The notes: a model not told the origin generated them from the letters alone. A stretch of 64,000 bases of DNA from Facklamia sp964471435 (GCA_964471435.1 CAYYGA010000005.1:1-64000), one strand, 5' to 3'; shown: positions 51,716-61,528, counted from the stretch's first letter. Made by a program: numbers and translations.

Positions 51716-52687
51716 TTAATTTACTTTTTGAACTTCTGCTTCACTCGGTCCGGTCACACCATTACGTTTAGCTACCCATCTGGTTATGATAGGTGTGAGA
51801 ACACTGGTAAGTACTACCACCATCGCAATTTGCGCCGTTGCAGCCGGCACGAAATTCAGTAATTCCGGATTTGCCTGCGCTGCTAAGGCTGGGACTGAAA
51901 CGGAAAGTCCGGCCACTGAAGTCATGGCCGCTGCACTGACGCCGGTAGATTTAAGTAATTTTTTCTCAGCAGTATATAAAGCCGGTAAATTTACTAAATA
52001 GAAGACAACCATTAATACGATTCCAATTAAACCTGCCTGGAAAGCATCGATAATATTAATACCTGCTCCAAATGCCCAGCCCATCAAAGGAGTAAAAATT
52101 GCTAAACCGGGACGGAAAAAAGCTGCCATATCTTTATCTAAGTTTCCAATCAGCATTCCTAAAAGAATCGGAATTAAAGTTGAGATGATAGGTGTCCAAT
52201 CAATTTGAGTCCGCTGGGAAATTCCAAATATTAACAAAGGATAAGCAGGTACACAGATAAGACCAATTAACCCAAAAGCTCCCTGATCTTCTTCTGTTCC
52301 ATAGTCACCCACTAATGATAGATAAAGTGCCGGATTGGTCGAACAAATAATTGCGATAAAAGTAATCGCTGCAACTCCGAAGACACCGGAGTTCCCGAAT
52401 AAACTGATAAACAACATACCTAAAGCTACCACAACCGCTGTTTTAACTAAAATTAAGACCCCTTGTTTTTTTAATATATTAAACAATTTTTTAATACTGA
52501 TAGTAGCCCCAGAACAAAAACAAACCGCTCCGATAATATAATTGATTCCATCTTGAGTTAAGAAGGCATTAGTAGCCCCGCCCAAACGCGATAAAACATT
52601 ATTAGTATCAATTGTATTAATAATTGCACTAACAATCATGGGAACTAAAAGTAAGCCCCCGGGGATTTTTTTCATAAACTTATACAT
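51716..52687 (-). CDS. kdgT: KdgT-family 2-keto-3-deoxygluconate permease
   Basis: A 323-residue membrane protein with about ten hydrophobic helices, matching the KdgT family that imports 2-keto-3-deoxygluconate with protons or sodium. I start at the ATG at 52687; an in-frame TTG 21 bases upstream lies at the RBS. Landmarks are MKKIPGGLLLVPM at the N-terminus, NTLLS-like turns and CSTNPALYLSLVG in the middle. No kdgK, kdgA or kdgR is nearby, so substrate identity rests only on family. It lies 248 bases downstream of nagA in the same direction. Confidence 0.85.
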   Translation of the reverse strand: MYKFMKKIPGGLLLVPMIVSAIINTIDTNNVLSRLGGATNAFLTQDGINYIIGAVCFCSGATISIKKLFNILKKQGVLILVKTAVVVALGMLFISLFGNSGVFGVAAITFIAIICSTNPALYLSLVGDYGTEEDQGAFGLIGLICVPAYPLLIFGISQRTQIDWTPIISTLIPILLGMLIGNLDKDMAAFFRPGLAIFTPLMGWAFGAGINIIDAFQAGLIGIVLMVVFYLVNLPALYTAEKKLLKSTGVSAAAMTSVAGLSVSVPALAAQANPELLNFVPAATAQIAMVVVLTSVLTPIITRWVAKRNGVTGPSEAEVQKVN

Positions 52688-52934
52688 ATTAGTCTTCTCT
52701 CTTTCCAATAGGATAGTATTCCTAATTTTTTTGCCGTGTAAAACATAAATATGTTCTACTTTACCACGCTTTTAAATTTACCTCCACTGTATATTTTAAG
52801 ATAATAACTAAAGTTACATATTAGTCAATTTACAAAAAATAGTCTAGTAAAATAGCATGACTTTCATTTTGAAAAAAATGAAATAGAAACTACTTTTAAT
52901 ATTAACAACTAATTTAAATCCCCGACCCTACACT

Positions 52935-54083
52935 CTATTTCTGATATCTTTTTTCTCCATTTAAATAAGTGGCTTTTAAGTTCCCGGCTTCATCAATCAC
53001 AATAAAATCAGCCTCATATCCAGCCGCTATTTTACCACAGAGATGATCGATTCCCACCGACTTGGCAGGATTCAAAGAAGCCATCCGAACTGCTGTTGGC
53101 AAATCTGTCAACTTCCACTCCACCATATTTTTCACCGCTTCAATCAGTTCTAATATAGAACCTGCTAAACTGCCCCCTTCTACCAGGCGAGCCTGTCCAT
53201 CTTTAATTTCAACTGCATATTCACCTAAACGTGAAAGGCCTTCTTCAAGACCTCCCGCACGCATACAATCAGTTACCAGGACTGTCTCATCATTTCCACG
53301 TGCCTTTACAAGAATATCAATAGCCGCTGGATGCACATGATGACCATCGGCAATTACTTCTGCATAGACATCCTCAAGCGATAAAGCAGCTCCTGCCATC
53401 CCAGGCTCCCGGTGGTGCAGGCCACGCATCCCATTAAAAGTGTGAACAAAAATAGAGGCCCCTGCTTCCACCGCTTCTTTAGCTCTTTCATAAGTCGCAT
53501 CACTGTGGGCTAAAGCGGTAGCAACTCCTTTTGAAGAAGCAAACTTAATAAAAGGAATCACGCCTTGGCGTTCGGGTGCAAGGGCTATTTTTTTGATTTG
53601 CTTTTGTGAAAGTTCTATCCACTCATCCAACTTCTCAATCGAAGGATCTCCCATATAATTTAGATTCTGGGCTCCTTTAAATTTTTCAGTAAAAAAGGGA
53701 CCTTCCAAGAAAATACCTCGTATTTTTGCCCCCTTGACTTTATCAGCATGCTTTCCGACAGTTTCGCAAACCGCATTTAAATTCTCTGTAGAATCCGTTA
53801 AGGTCGTTGCCAACCAGGAAGTAACCCCGCAAGCCAACAATCCTTGGGAGATTATGTCCAATCCGTGGGGATCATTATCCATCACATCAAATCCTTGATA
53901 ACCATGAATGTGAGTATCTACTAGACCTGGAGCCAGGATGAAGTTAGAGTAATCAATCACCTTGTCAGGACTTTCCTTTAATTCTCTTACAATCGATCCA
54001 AAGGTGCCGTCCTTTTTGATTTCTAAAAAAGCATTCTCTACCACTTTATTTTCTAAGATAATACTTTTTGCCTTTATAAACAC
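52935..54083 (-). CDS. nagA: N-acetylglucosamine-6-phosphate deacetylase
   Basis: Hydrolyses GlcNAc-6-P to glucosamine-6-P and acetate, used for amino-sugar catabolism and wall recycling. The 382-residue amidohydrolase starts at GTG (54083), with AGGA 9-10 bases upstream. The metal site is marked by DTHIHGYQG near 56-64, LEGPF near 126-130 and ALAHSDATYERA near 192-203 with VHTFNGMRGLHHREPG near 213-228. A cre site lies just upstream. nagE is about 400 bases further upstream in the same direction, separated by repeat C. Confidence 0.96.
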   Translation of the reverse strand: MFIKAKSIILENKVVENAFLEIKKDGTFGSIVRELKESPDKVIDYSNFILAPGLVDTHIHGYQGFDVMDNDPHGLDIISQGLLACGVTSWLATTLTDSTENLNAVCETVGKHADKVKGAKIRGIFLEGPFFTEKFKGAQNLNYMGDPSIEKLDEWIELSQKQIKKIALAPERQGVIPFIKFASSKGVATALAHSDATYERAKEAVEAGASIFVHTFNGMRGLHHREPGMAGAALSLEDVYAEVIADGHHVHPAAIDILVKARGNDETVLVTDCMRAGGLEEGLSRLGEYAVEIKDGQARLVEGGSLAGSILELIEAVKNMVEWKLTDLPTAVRMASLNPAKSVGIDHLCGKIAAGYEADFIVIDEAGNLKATYLNGEKRYQK

Positions 54084-54108
54084 TGTCCTAACCTTCCTCT
54101 CTTCCGTC

Positions 54109-54122
54109 AGTATACGTTTTCA
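54109..54122 (-). promoter_or_regulatory. Candidate cre site upstream of nagA
   Basis: Minus strand TGAAAACGTATACT matches the CcpA operator consensus TGWAARCGYTWNCW except for one base. It lies 26 bases before the nagA start, so it probably represses nagA when preferred sugars are present. Confidence 0.6.
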
Positions 54123-54208
54123 TTCTAGCATAATTAACCTGGACGTTAAATAAAAGTCTCTAATACAATGAGGTAAAAAAGTAGTTTCATCAAGCAGCTT
54201 AAATAAAT

Positions 54209-54402
54209 AATCTTCCAGACAAAACAAAAAAGTTTAATTACCGCCAAGTGTCTTTCAACTCCTTTTTATGTCGGAGTTTTTAGACTTAATCTACTAGAGT
54301 ATGGCTATTTTCAAGCGAATGCTTTCATTAAGCCCTTCTAAGCTGTGCAGATGATTCTAATGCGGTGATTAAACTTTTTTATTTTCTTAGCGATTACAAT
54401 TT
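54209..54402 (+). repeat. Dispersed long hairpin element, copy C
   Basis: Third copy, same orientation as B. It starts near AATCTTCCAGA (54209-54219). Outer arms: AAAAAAGTTTAATTACCGC (about 54226-54244) with GCGGTGATTAAACTTTTTT (54362-54380). The interior has AACTCC/GGAGTT, AGACTTAATCTACTAGAG and GCAGATGATTCTAATGCGG. The right flank GATTACAATTTTA is a weakened version of that in copies A and B. It fills most of the 404 bases between nagA and nagE. Confidence 0.85.
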
Positions 54403-54487
54403 TATTAATAAGCCTTAATTTGTCAGATGTTTTTAGTTTAATGACATAGCTAGAGTTGTCAAAAATTTCCCCCTAGCATTAAAAGGT

Positions 54488-55978
54488 TTAGCGGTTTTGA
54501 TTAACAATTTCCTCCAGCTCATCAGCAACGAATTGAACATTTGTCCCTACAATTACTTGTATATTCTCACTGTCAATCACATTGACTCCGGGCACACCGG
54601 TTGCTCTGATGCGTTTGACATCTACTTTTTCAGTATCATTCACTTTTAATCTGAGGCGGGTAGCACAATTATTAACCGTTTGAATATTGGTAGCACCGCC
54701 TAAAGCTTCATAAATTTCATGAGCCTGCTGGGATTCTACTGTTTCAGTATTGGCAATAGAAGGGACTTCTTTTTCATTTTGAGCAGTATCCGCTACAGAT
54801 GCCTGCTCAGAAACGGGTCCTTTACGGCCGGGTGTGGCTAAATCCAGTTTTTCAATCAGGAAGCTGAAGACCAGATAGTAGATGACCCCGACTACCAACC
54901 CTTGAACAATCAACATGAATGGCTGATTAGCAATCGGTACATTTAACGACAGACCAAAGTCAATCGCTCCAGCTGAAAAAGTAAAGCCGGCTGTCCACTG
55001 CATAAAGGCTGAGAAAGCAACAGATAATCCAGTTAAAAGTGCATGAGCTAAGTATAAAGGAGGCGCAACAAACATAAAGGCAAATTCAATCGGTTCCGTT
55101 ACTCCCGTCGTAAAGGCCGCGATGGCTCCCGCTAAAAACAAAGAGAACACCTGGGCTTTATGTTCAGGAGCTGCTTTACGGTACATAGCAAAACCGGCAG
55201 CCGGTAACCCAAACATAAAGACAGGGAAGAAACCAGCTTGATACATACCGGTAACTCCTCTTACACCTTCAGAGGCCCAGAAATTACCTATGTCGTTGAT
55301 GCCGATTAAGTCAAACCAGAAAACATTATTTAAAGCATGGTGAAGACCTGTAGGGATTAGGAGACGGTTGAAGAACCCATAAATCCCTGCACCCAGCCAG
55401 CCTAAACCGGAAATTGCCTCTCCAAAAGTTACTAATCCGGTATATACTAAAGGCCATAAGAAAATTAAAGCAACAGCTACAAGTGACATTACCAGCCCGG
55501 TTAAAATTGGGACTAACCGCCGACCCCCGAAGAAAGCAAAGGCCGCGGGCAGTTGGGTTCTTGAAAATCGATTATAGAGTGCAGCAGCAATAAGACCGGA
55601 TAATATTCCTATAAAAACATTCCCAAAACCGATGGCTCCAAAAGCAACATTCACGTTTTCGACTTCTGTATTGGTTAACATAGCCACCGTACCAGGCTGT
55701 AATAAAGTGTTAACCGTTAGAAAGGCAACTAAACCTGCAATAGCTGGTGAACCGTCTTTTTCCCTCACCATACCAATTGATACTCCGAGGGCAAATAAAA
55801 TCCCTAAGTTATCTAAAATAGCTCCTCCTGAACGAATCAAGAAAGCTGCAACAACACTATCGCCACCCCAGCCAGACGGATCAATAGCATACCCAATCCC
55901 AATAAATAAAGCAGCTAACGGTAGGACCGCCACCGGCAGCATAAGTGAACGACCAATCCTTTGAAAATATTCACGCAT
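54488..55978 (-). CDS. nagE: PTS glucose/N-acetylglucosamine-family EIICB
   Basis: Phosphotransferase permease that imports and phosphorylates an amino sugar or hexose. The 496-residue protein has an EIIC domain (about 1-385, roughly ten helices, starting YFQRIGRSLMLPV) and an EIIB domain (about 415-496) with the phospho-cysteine in NNCATRLRLKV. No EIIA domain is present, so phosphate must come from a separate EIIA. The GLHHALNNVFWF segment and the downstream nagA point to GlcNAc as substrate; glucose is the alternative. Confidence 0.88.
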   Translation of the reverse strand: MREYFQRIGRSLMLPVAVLPLAALFIGIGYAIDPSGWGGDSVVAAFLIRSGGAILDNLGILFALGVSIGMVREKDGSPAIAGLVAFLTVNTLLQPGTVAMLTNTEVENVNVAFGAIGFGNVFIGILSGLIAAALYNRFSRTQLPAAFAFFGGRRLVPILTGLVMSLVAVALIFLWPLVYTGLVTFGEAISGLGWLGAGIYGFFNRLLIPTGLHHALNNVFWFDLIGINDIGNFWASEGVRGVTGMYQAGFFPVFMFGLPAAGFAMYRKAAPEHKAQVFSLFLAGAIAAFTTGVTEPIEFAFMFVAPPLYLAHALLTGLSVAFSAFMQWTAGFTFSAGAIDFGLSLNVPIANQPFMLIVQGLVVGVIYYLVFSFLIEKLDLATPGRKGPVSEQASVADTAQNEKEVPSIANTETVESQQAHEIYEALGGATNIQTVNNCATRLRLKVNDTEKVDVKRIRATGVPGVNVIDSENIQVIVGTNVQFVADELEEIVNQNR

Positions 55979-56122
55979 CCAAAACCCTCCTTGGTTAATT
56001 TAGTTTATCCAGCAATCCTCCTTTACCATATTTAATGCGCTTTCATTATAACTTGTTTTTCAAAAAAATTAAAACACTTAACCTTGCAGCTTCCTTTTTA
56101 TTTTATTCTTAATTTTTTCCAG

Positions 56123-56150
56123 AAAAAAACCTCATGAAAAATTCATGAGG
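56123..56150 (-). terminator. Terminator of the acidic PepSY-like gene
   Basis: Minus strand: CCTCATGA (56143-56150) pairs with TCATGAGG (56130-56137), then seven T. Confidence 0.9.
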
Positions 56151-56172
56151 CTAAACTTTTTAACTTATTTTA

Positions 56173-57444
56173 CTACTCAGTGTCCGTGTCTTCATTTTCA
56201 GCGTCAGGATTTTCATCATTTTCGTCGCTACTATTTTCATCTTCATTACCATTATCACCGTCAGGGTCAGTAGTAGTTTCTTCCTCGTCCCCTTCATCGG
56301 TAGATTCTTCTGGTAATTCAGAAGTTTCTTCTGTTTCTTCTTCGACAGGAAGTTCTTCTTCATATTCTTCCTCAGTAACAGGGACAACTTCTTCTTCAAC
56401 AACTGTTTCTTCTATTTCGATATCACCTGTAACACTTAAGACTTCAAGAGTCATAGCGTCTAAAGTTACCACTGCCTGGCGTCCTTCTTCAGGGAATTCA
56501 ATATCTTCATGAATCGTTACTTCCCATTCAGCCTGGTCGTTTGTTTCGTTAATTGAAAGAACATACTCCCGTGCTTCTCCAAATGGAACTTCCATTTCTG
56601 CTGTTTCTTTTACTTCATCAAAATCAGCATATTGGTCAAATTCAAGATAAGAAGGTTCTTCCATCATTGAATCATCGGTGTCTTCTAAAGTGTCAACTTC
56701 TGTTTCTTCTTCACTGCCATCAAATAAATCAGTGTCTTCTTCTAAACCGTCCACTGTATCTTCTACTAAGTCTGTTTCAGCTTCAGAAACATTGACTTCA
56801 TCTCCAAGACCTAAGTCATCTTCCATTTCAGGTAATTCTTCACCGGTAGTTGAGTCGTATGAAATTGAAACGATCTCGTTTGTTTCGGTATCTTCACCTT
56901 CAATAGTAATTTCAAATGCTTCTTCGGTTTCTTCATCCATAGCTAATGGATCTTCTTCAGATGTTTCTTCATCTAGCATGTCCATCTCATCGGAATCTTC
57001 TTCTAAATCAACTTCAAGGTCTTCTCCACCTAAATCACCGGCTGAACCAACTAATCCATCTTCTGTCTCAGTTGTTTCCTCTTCAAGCTCATCTACTGAT
57101 GGAATATCCGCAGACGGAGATAAATCTCCTTCCATATCGTCTTCCATGTCTTCTAACGGCTCAACCTTAACTTGGGTGATACCTACTTCTGGATAGTCCG
57201 CTTCAAATGCTGCAATGATATCTTCTAATGCAACTTGTAACTCACTCGGTTCAGCTTCTTCCATTTCAAGTGAATCTGCTTCTTCTGTGGTTTCCATTTC
57301 AAACGTTTCTTCATCTTCCATTAAGCTTTCTTCAACTGTCGCATCATCGCCATCTTGGGCAAATGCCGGGAATGTCGGTGCAACTGCTGCTAATGTAAAT
57401 GCACTCACGGTAATCATCGCTAATTTCTTAAGAGATTTTCTCAT
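56173..57444 (-). CDS. Highly acidic secreted protein with PepSY-like repeats
   Basis: A 423-residue protein with a signal peptide (about 1-29) ending AFA-Q, a signal peptidase I site, and no membrane anchor, lipobox or LPxTG. The mature part is extremely acidic, mostly E, D, T and S. Two segments resemble PepSY domains: residues about 71-92 (ALEDIIAAFEADYP, VTQV-like strand) with FEITIEG...ISYDSTTGE near 172-200, and about 270-345 (EVKETAEMEVP, WEVTIHED, ALTLDAMTLEVLSV-like). The last 80 residues are acidic low-complexity. PepSY proteins often inhibit or shield peptidases or bind metals; the role here is unknown. The acidic residues and its stand-alone position with a terminator suggest a surface or secreted product. 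Codon phase is unbroken. Confidence 0.7.
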   Translation of the reverse strand: MRKSLKKLAMITVSAFTLAAVAPTFPAFAQDGDDATVEESLMEDEETFEMETTEEADSLEMEEAEPSELQVALEDIIAAFEADYPEVGITQVKVEPLEDMEDDMEGDLSPSADIPSVDELEEETTETEDGLVGSAGDLGGEDLEVDLEEDSDEMDMLDEETSEEDPLAMDEETEEAFEITIEGEDTETNEIVSISYDSTTGEELPEMEDDLGLGDEVNVSEAETDLVEDTVDGLEEDTDLFDGSEEETEVDTLEDTDDSMMEEPSYLEFDQYADFDEVKETAEMEVPFGEAREYVLSINETNDQAEWEVTIHEDIEFPEEGRQAVVTLDAMTLEVLSVTGDIEIEETVVEEEVVPVTEEEYEEELPVEEETEETSELPEESTDEGDEEETTTDPDGDNGNEDENSSDENDENPDAENEDTDTE

Positions 57445-57728
57445 TAAATATCGCTCCTTTTGATTTATTGTACTTATAATTGTAGAGCATCATTTTAAAA
57501 AAATCTAATCATACGCATTTAAAATAAAAAATAATTTCACAGTAAATTCCCGGATTAGAAAGTGATTGATATCAGCTTTCAAATAAATCAAGTCCTAGCT
57601 GCTCTTAATAAGCTCCTACCCTAAATAATATTTTTTTAAACTTAATTGAGTAAATAAAGTACTATTACTCTTGGGCAGTCCAGCCTTTTCATATAAAGGT
57701 TTCAGACACTCAATTTAAAAAACTGCTC

Positions 57729-59273
57729 TTATTCTGGAAAGCTGTCTTCTTTAAACTCAGAAAACACCTGGGTGGCTAATACCGCCTGCTGCCAGCCCTT
57801 ATATAAATTTTCTTTTTTTACCGCTGGCATCGTCGGTTCGAATCGACTGCTGTTGCTGTTTAAGTAGGTTATTTCTTCAAGACCGTTCCAAAACCCTACG
57901 GCTAAGCCGGCCAAATAAGCGACTCCTAAAGCGGTTGTTTCTAGATTTTGAAGCCTGGATACTTTAATACCCAAAATATCAGCTTGGAATTGCATCAAAT
58001 AATTATTTTCCGCAGCTCCTCCGTCCACTTTTAAAAAGGGAATCTCCACACCCGTATCTTCTTCCATCGTTTCTATAATATCCTTGACTTGATAAGCGAC
58101 CGATTGAAGAATAGCTTTAGCAAAGTCAGCCCGGTTAGTGGAGCGGGTTAAGCCGTAGACTGCTCCTCTTGCATCAGGATTCCAATAAGGTGCCCCCAAG
58201 CCGGTAAAGGCCGGTACAATATAGACTTCATCCTGGTTGGTGGACTGGTAGGCTAATTCTTCTGTTTCAGCTGCTAGATCAATTATTTGTAACTCATCTC
58301 TAATCCACTGCACAGCCGATCCAGCCACAAAAATCGATCCTTCCAAGGCATAAGTCACCGGCTCATCATTTATTTGATAAGCAATTGAAGTGGTTAAATG
58401 ATTTTCGGAAAGCTTTAAATCAGTCCCTATATTCATCAAGATAAAAGCACCTGTGCCGTAAGTAGACTTTATTTGTCCTTTCTGGAAAGCTTGCTGCCCG
58501 ATTAGGGCGCTTTGCTGGTCACCTGCCAAACCGGCAATCGGCACCCTTGCGCCTAAAAAGTGGTAATTTTTAGTATAAGCATACACTTTCGAATTCCCCA
58601 CCACTTCAGGCAGCAGGCTTTCCGGAATATTAAGCAGGGACAATATCTCTTGATCCCATCTAAGTTCTTCAATATTAAACAGCATAGTCCGGGAAGCATT
58701 CGTATAATCCGTTATATGTTTCTCGCCGTCGGTTAGTTTCCATACCAGCCAGCTGTCAACCGTCCCAAATGCCAACTCACCTTTTTCGGCCCGCTCCTGT
58801 GCCCCTTCTACATGATCTAAAATCCAACGCACTTTAGTCGCTGAAAAATAAGGATCGATTGGCAGACCCGTCTTTTGCTGAATTTCTTCCTGCCGGCCAT
58901 CATCTTTTAAACGTTGACAAATTTCATTTGACTGGCGCGACTGCCAGCAGATAGCATTATAAATCGGCTGCCCCGTCTTTTTATCCCAAATAACGGTTGT
59001 CTCTCTTTGGTTGGCAATCCCAATCGATGCAATCTGCTTCGGTAATATACCACTGTTTATAAATACCCCCGCAATCACCGACTGAACCGAATGCCAAATT
59101 TCTTCGGGATCATGCTCCACCCAACCTGCCTGCGGATAAATTTGATTCAGTTCTTTTTGACTGCTCCCGACAATACTTCCATTGTGATCGATAATTACCG
59201 CCCGACTGCTGGTGGTTCCTTGATCAATTGCCATAATATATTTTTCCAAACTCACACTACTCGCCTCACTCAC
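57729..59273 (-). CDS. glpK: Glycerol kinase
   Basis: Phosphorylates glycerol to glycerol 3-phosphate. The 514-residue FGGY-family kinase has MAIDQGTTSSRAV near 14-26, ICWQSRQSNEICQR near 92-105, the active-site DQQSALIGQQAF near 257-268, and GTGAFILMN near 277-285. The YHFLG segment near 243-247 contains a His at the site where enterococcal GlpK is activated by HPr phosphorylation. A candidate cre lies in its promoter. No glpF or glpO follows. Confidence 0.96.
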   Translation of the reverse strand: MSEASSVSLEKYIMAIDQGTTSSRAVIIDHNGSIVGSSQKELNQIYPQAGWVEHDPEEIWHSVQSVIAGVFINSGILPKQIASIGIANQRETTVIWDKKTGQPIYNAICWQSRQSNEICQRLKDDGRQEEIQQKTGLPIDPYFSATKVRWILDHVEGAQERAEKGELAFGTVDSWLVWKLTDGEKHITDYTNASRTMLFNIEELRWDQEILSLLNIPESLLPEVVGNSKVYAYTKNYHFLGARVPIAGLAGDQQSALIGQQAFQKGQIKSTYGTGAFILMNIGTDLKLSENHLTTSIAYQINDEPVTYALEGSIFVAGSAVQWIRDELQIIDLAAETEELAYQSTNQDEVYIVPAFTGLGAPYWNPDARGAVYGLTRSTNRADFAKAILQSVAYQVKDIIETMEEDTGVEIPFLKVDGGAAENNYLMQFQADILGIKVSRLQNLETTALGVAYLAGLAVGFWNGLEEITYLNSNSSRFEPTMPAVKKENLYKGWQQAVLATQVFSEFKEDSFPE

Positions 59274-59289
59274 TGAATTAGATACTCAC

Positions 59290-59305
59290 ATTATACACGC
59301 TTCCA
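59290..59305 (-). promoter_or_regulatory. glpK -10 region overlapped by candidate cre
   Basis: Minus strand TGGAAGCGTGTATAAT: the last six bases (59290-59295) form a consensus -10 TATAAT, and the TGGAAGCGTGTATA part (59292-59305) partly matches the cre consensus. CcpA bound here would cover the core promoter. The cre match has several deviations. Confidence 0.45.
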
Positions 59306-59422
59306 TCATTTATAAAAAAATATTTGATAAAAAGGATTGCTATATTAGCAGGAAGAGTATATAATCAATCCAACAATAATCCTTAATAAAGACTTTTATC
59401 TTTAAGGGGAAGGGGTAGGATA

Positions 59423-60550
59423 ATGGCATTAAGCGAAAATGAGGAGAAAGTTTTAGCGTTAATCTCCCAAGATCCTTTTCTAAGTCAACGATCGATTGCT
59501 GACCAATTAGCTTTAAACCGATCCACTGTCGCCACGATTGTCGCTTCCTTGACAAATAAACGTTACCTTCAAGGGCGGGCTTACGTGGTTAATCCTCCGG
59601 CTGATATTTTTTGTATCGGTGGGATGAATGTGGACCGTATTTATCATTTGAAGGAAAATTTTGTCAAAGGAACTTCTAACCCTGTCATGTCCACTGTGAC
59701 TGCAGGGGGTGTCGCTCGTAATATTGCTGAGAATCTTGGTCGTTTAGGTCAGTCCGTTAATCTGCTCTCATTGGCAGGCAGCGACGGGGACTACGAAATG
59801 ATCCGAAGAAATACACAATTTTATGTAAATTTGGATCATGTAGAACAGCTCTCTCATGCCAACACCTCTGCTTACACGGCAGTCTTAGATGCCCATGGTG
59901 AGATGGAGTTTGCTTTTGCTGATATGGAAATATGTAATTTAATGTCGGTAGACTGGATCAATCGATATAAAGATGTTTTAAAAATGGCCAAAATGTTAGT
60001 AGTCGACCTTAATCTGCCAGCTGATGCAGTGGCTGTTTTGATAGCTTTTGCAAGAGTTCAAAAAATACCTCTTACAATTATTCCGGTAAGCGGGCCTAAA
60101 ATGGCTCATTTACCCAGCGATTTAACCGGAGTCAACTGGTTAATCGTCAATCAGGATGAATCTGAAACATTTTTCAATTTAACTGTTAAAACAGAAGAAG
60201 ATTTTATCAATCTAGGCCGTAAATGGTTGGAAGCCGGAGTCGAAAATATCATTATTACCCGAGGAATGAAAGCAAGTTTATATATCAATAAAGAAGCTTT
60301 TCACCTCTTAGAACCGCCTCAAAACCCTAATGTTGTCGATGTGACAGGAGCCGGCGACTCTTACGCAGCAGGTTTGATATACGGACAGGTAATGGGATAC
60401 ACTCCTTTAGAGTGTTTGTCTTTTGCCATGACCAATGCTTATCATACTATCTCTGCTCCAACAACCGTTCGTAAAAATTTAGCTGCAGCCACCTTACAAG
60501 AAGAAACCAATAAATTAAGAGAACAAAAGTTATTACCTCATTTTGAATAA
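59423..60550 (+). CDS. psuK: Pseudouridine kinase, PfkB family with N-terminal winged helix
   Basis: The 375-residue protein joins an N-terminal HTH (about 1-57, ENEEKVLALISQDP and SQRSIADQLALNRSTV) to a PfkB/ribokinase domain (about 63-365). The PfkB signature DVTGAGDSYAAGLIYG near 308-323 has the catalytic Asp. This fusion, and the psuG gene 32 bases downstream, identify it as pseudouridine kinase, which makes pseudouridine 5'-phosphate. The HTH may make it a metabolite-responsive regulator of its own operon as well. It is divergent from glpK. Confidence 0.88.
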   Translation: MALSENEEKVLALISQDPFLSQRSIADQLALNRSTVATIVASLTNKRYLQGRAYVVNPPADIFCIGGMNVDRIYHLKENFVKGTSNPVMSTVTAGGVARNIAENLGRLGQSVNLLSLAGSDGDYEMIRRNTQFYVNLDHVEQLSHANTSAYTAVLDAHGEMEFAFADMEICNLMSVDWINRYKDVLKMAKMLVVDLNLPADAVAVLIAFARVQKIPLTIIPVSGPKMAHLPSDLTGVNWLIVNQDESETFFNLTVKTEEDFINLGRKWLEAGVENIIITRGMKASLYINKEAFHLLEPPQNPNVVDVTGAGDSYAAGLIYGQVMGYTPLECLSFAMTNAYHTISAPTTVRKNLAAATLQEETNKLREQKLLPHFE

Positions 60551-60582
60551 AATTGTTAAAACCATATAAAAGGAGCAAAAAA

Positions 60583-61494
60583 ATGACACATCCATTATTA
60601 TCTTTATCTAAAGAAGTGCAAACTGCTATTGAAAACAACCAGCCAATCGTTGCTTTAGAATCTACTATTATTTCCCACGGTATGCCTTACCCTCAAAATG
60701 TGGAAATGGCTCAAAAAACAGAGCAGATTATCCGTGACAACGGAGCAGTACCGGCTACAATTGCGATTATTGACGGTAAATTCAAAATCGGTTTAGAAGC
60801 TGAAGATTTGGAATTACTGGCTACAGCCGAAGGTGTGGTTAAAGTTTCTAGACGTGATCTTGCTGAAGTCATTGCAAAAAAACAAATCGGTGCGACTACA
60901 GTAGCAACCACTATGATTGGAGCCCATCTGGCAGGCATCCGAGTGTTTGTCACCGGCGGTATCGGTGGAGTTCACCGTGGTTTTGAAGACCATATGGACG
61001 TTTCAGCTGACTTAGATGAGTTAGGTAAAACTCCCGTCACTGTTATTTGTGCAGGAGCCAAAGCTATCTTAGATTTACCGCGTACCTTAGAATATTTAGA
61101 AACAAAAGGTGTTCCTGTTACCGGCTACCAAACAGATTATCTACCCGCTTTCTTTTCAAGTCAGTCAGAATATAAGTTAAATTCACGTGCGGATTCAGTC
61201 GAAGAAATTGCAGCAACTATGAAAGCGGCAGATTCCTTAGGTCTTGAAGGGGGTATGGTCATCGCTAACCCAGTACCCACTGAACATGAAATTCCAAATG
61301 AAGAAATCAATGCAATCATCACTCAGGCTTTAAAAGAAGAAAAAGAAGCAGGAGTTAAAGGGAAAGACTCTACTCCTTTCTTATTAGCAAAAATAGTAGA
61401 ATTGACCGACGGCCGCTCCCTCGAAACCAATATCCAACTTGTGTATAATAACGCAAAGATAGGTGCCCAGATTGCCGCTGCTTATAAAAAATAA
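60583..61494 (+). CDS. psuG: Pseudouridine-5'-phosphate glycosidase
   Basis: Reversibly cleaves pseudouridine 5'-phosphate to uracil and ribose 5-phosphate. I use the ATG at 60583 (303 residues), since AAAGGAG lies 7 bases before it; the frame is open 30 bases upstream. Landmarks: ALESTIISHGMPYPQNVEMA near 23-42, VSRRDLAEV near 86-94, VFVTGGIGGVHRG near 121-133 with the catalytic region ESTIISHG and KISTTT-like loop GATTVATTMIGAH near 103-115. Together with psuK it completes pseudouridine salvage. Confidence 0.95.
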   Translation: MTHPLLSLSKEVQTAIENNQPIVALESTIISHGMPYPQNVEMAQKTEQIIRDNGAVPATIAIIDGKFKIGLEAEDLELLATAEGVVKVSRRDLAEVIAKKQIGATTVATTMIGAHLAGIRVFVTGGIGGVHRGFEDHMDVSADLDELGKTPVTVICAGAKAILDLPRTLEYLETKGVPVTGYQTDYLPAFFSSQSEYKLNSRADSVEEIAATMKAADSLGLEGGMVIANPVPTEHEIPNEEINAIITQALKEEKEAGVKGKDSTPFLLAKIVELTDGRSLETNIQLVYNNAKIGAQIAAAYKK

Positions 61495-61528
61495 ATAAAT
61501 TTACAATACTCTAAGAATAATAAAGTTA

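Noticed and set aside
56678..57196. 172-codon plus-strand Ser-rich open frame
   Set aside because: It is the antisense shadow of the Glu/Asp/Thr-rich acidic gene, whose codons read as Ser codons in reverse.
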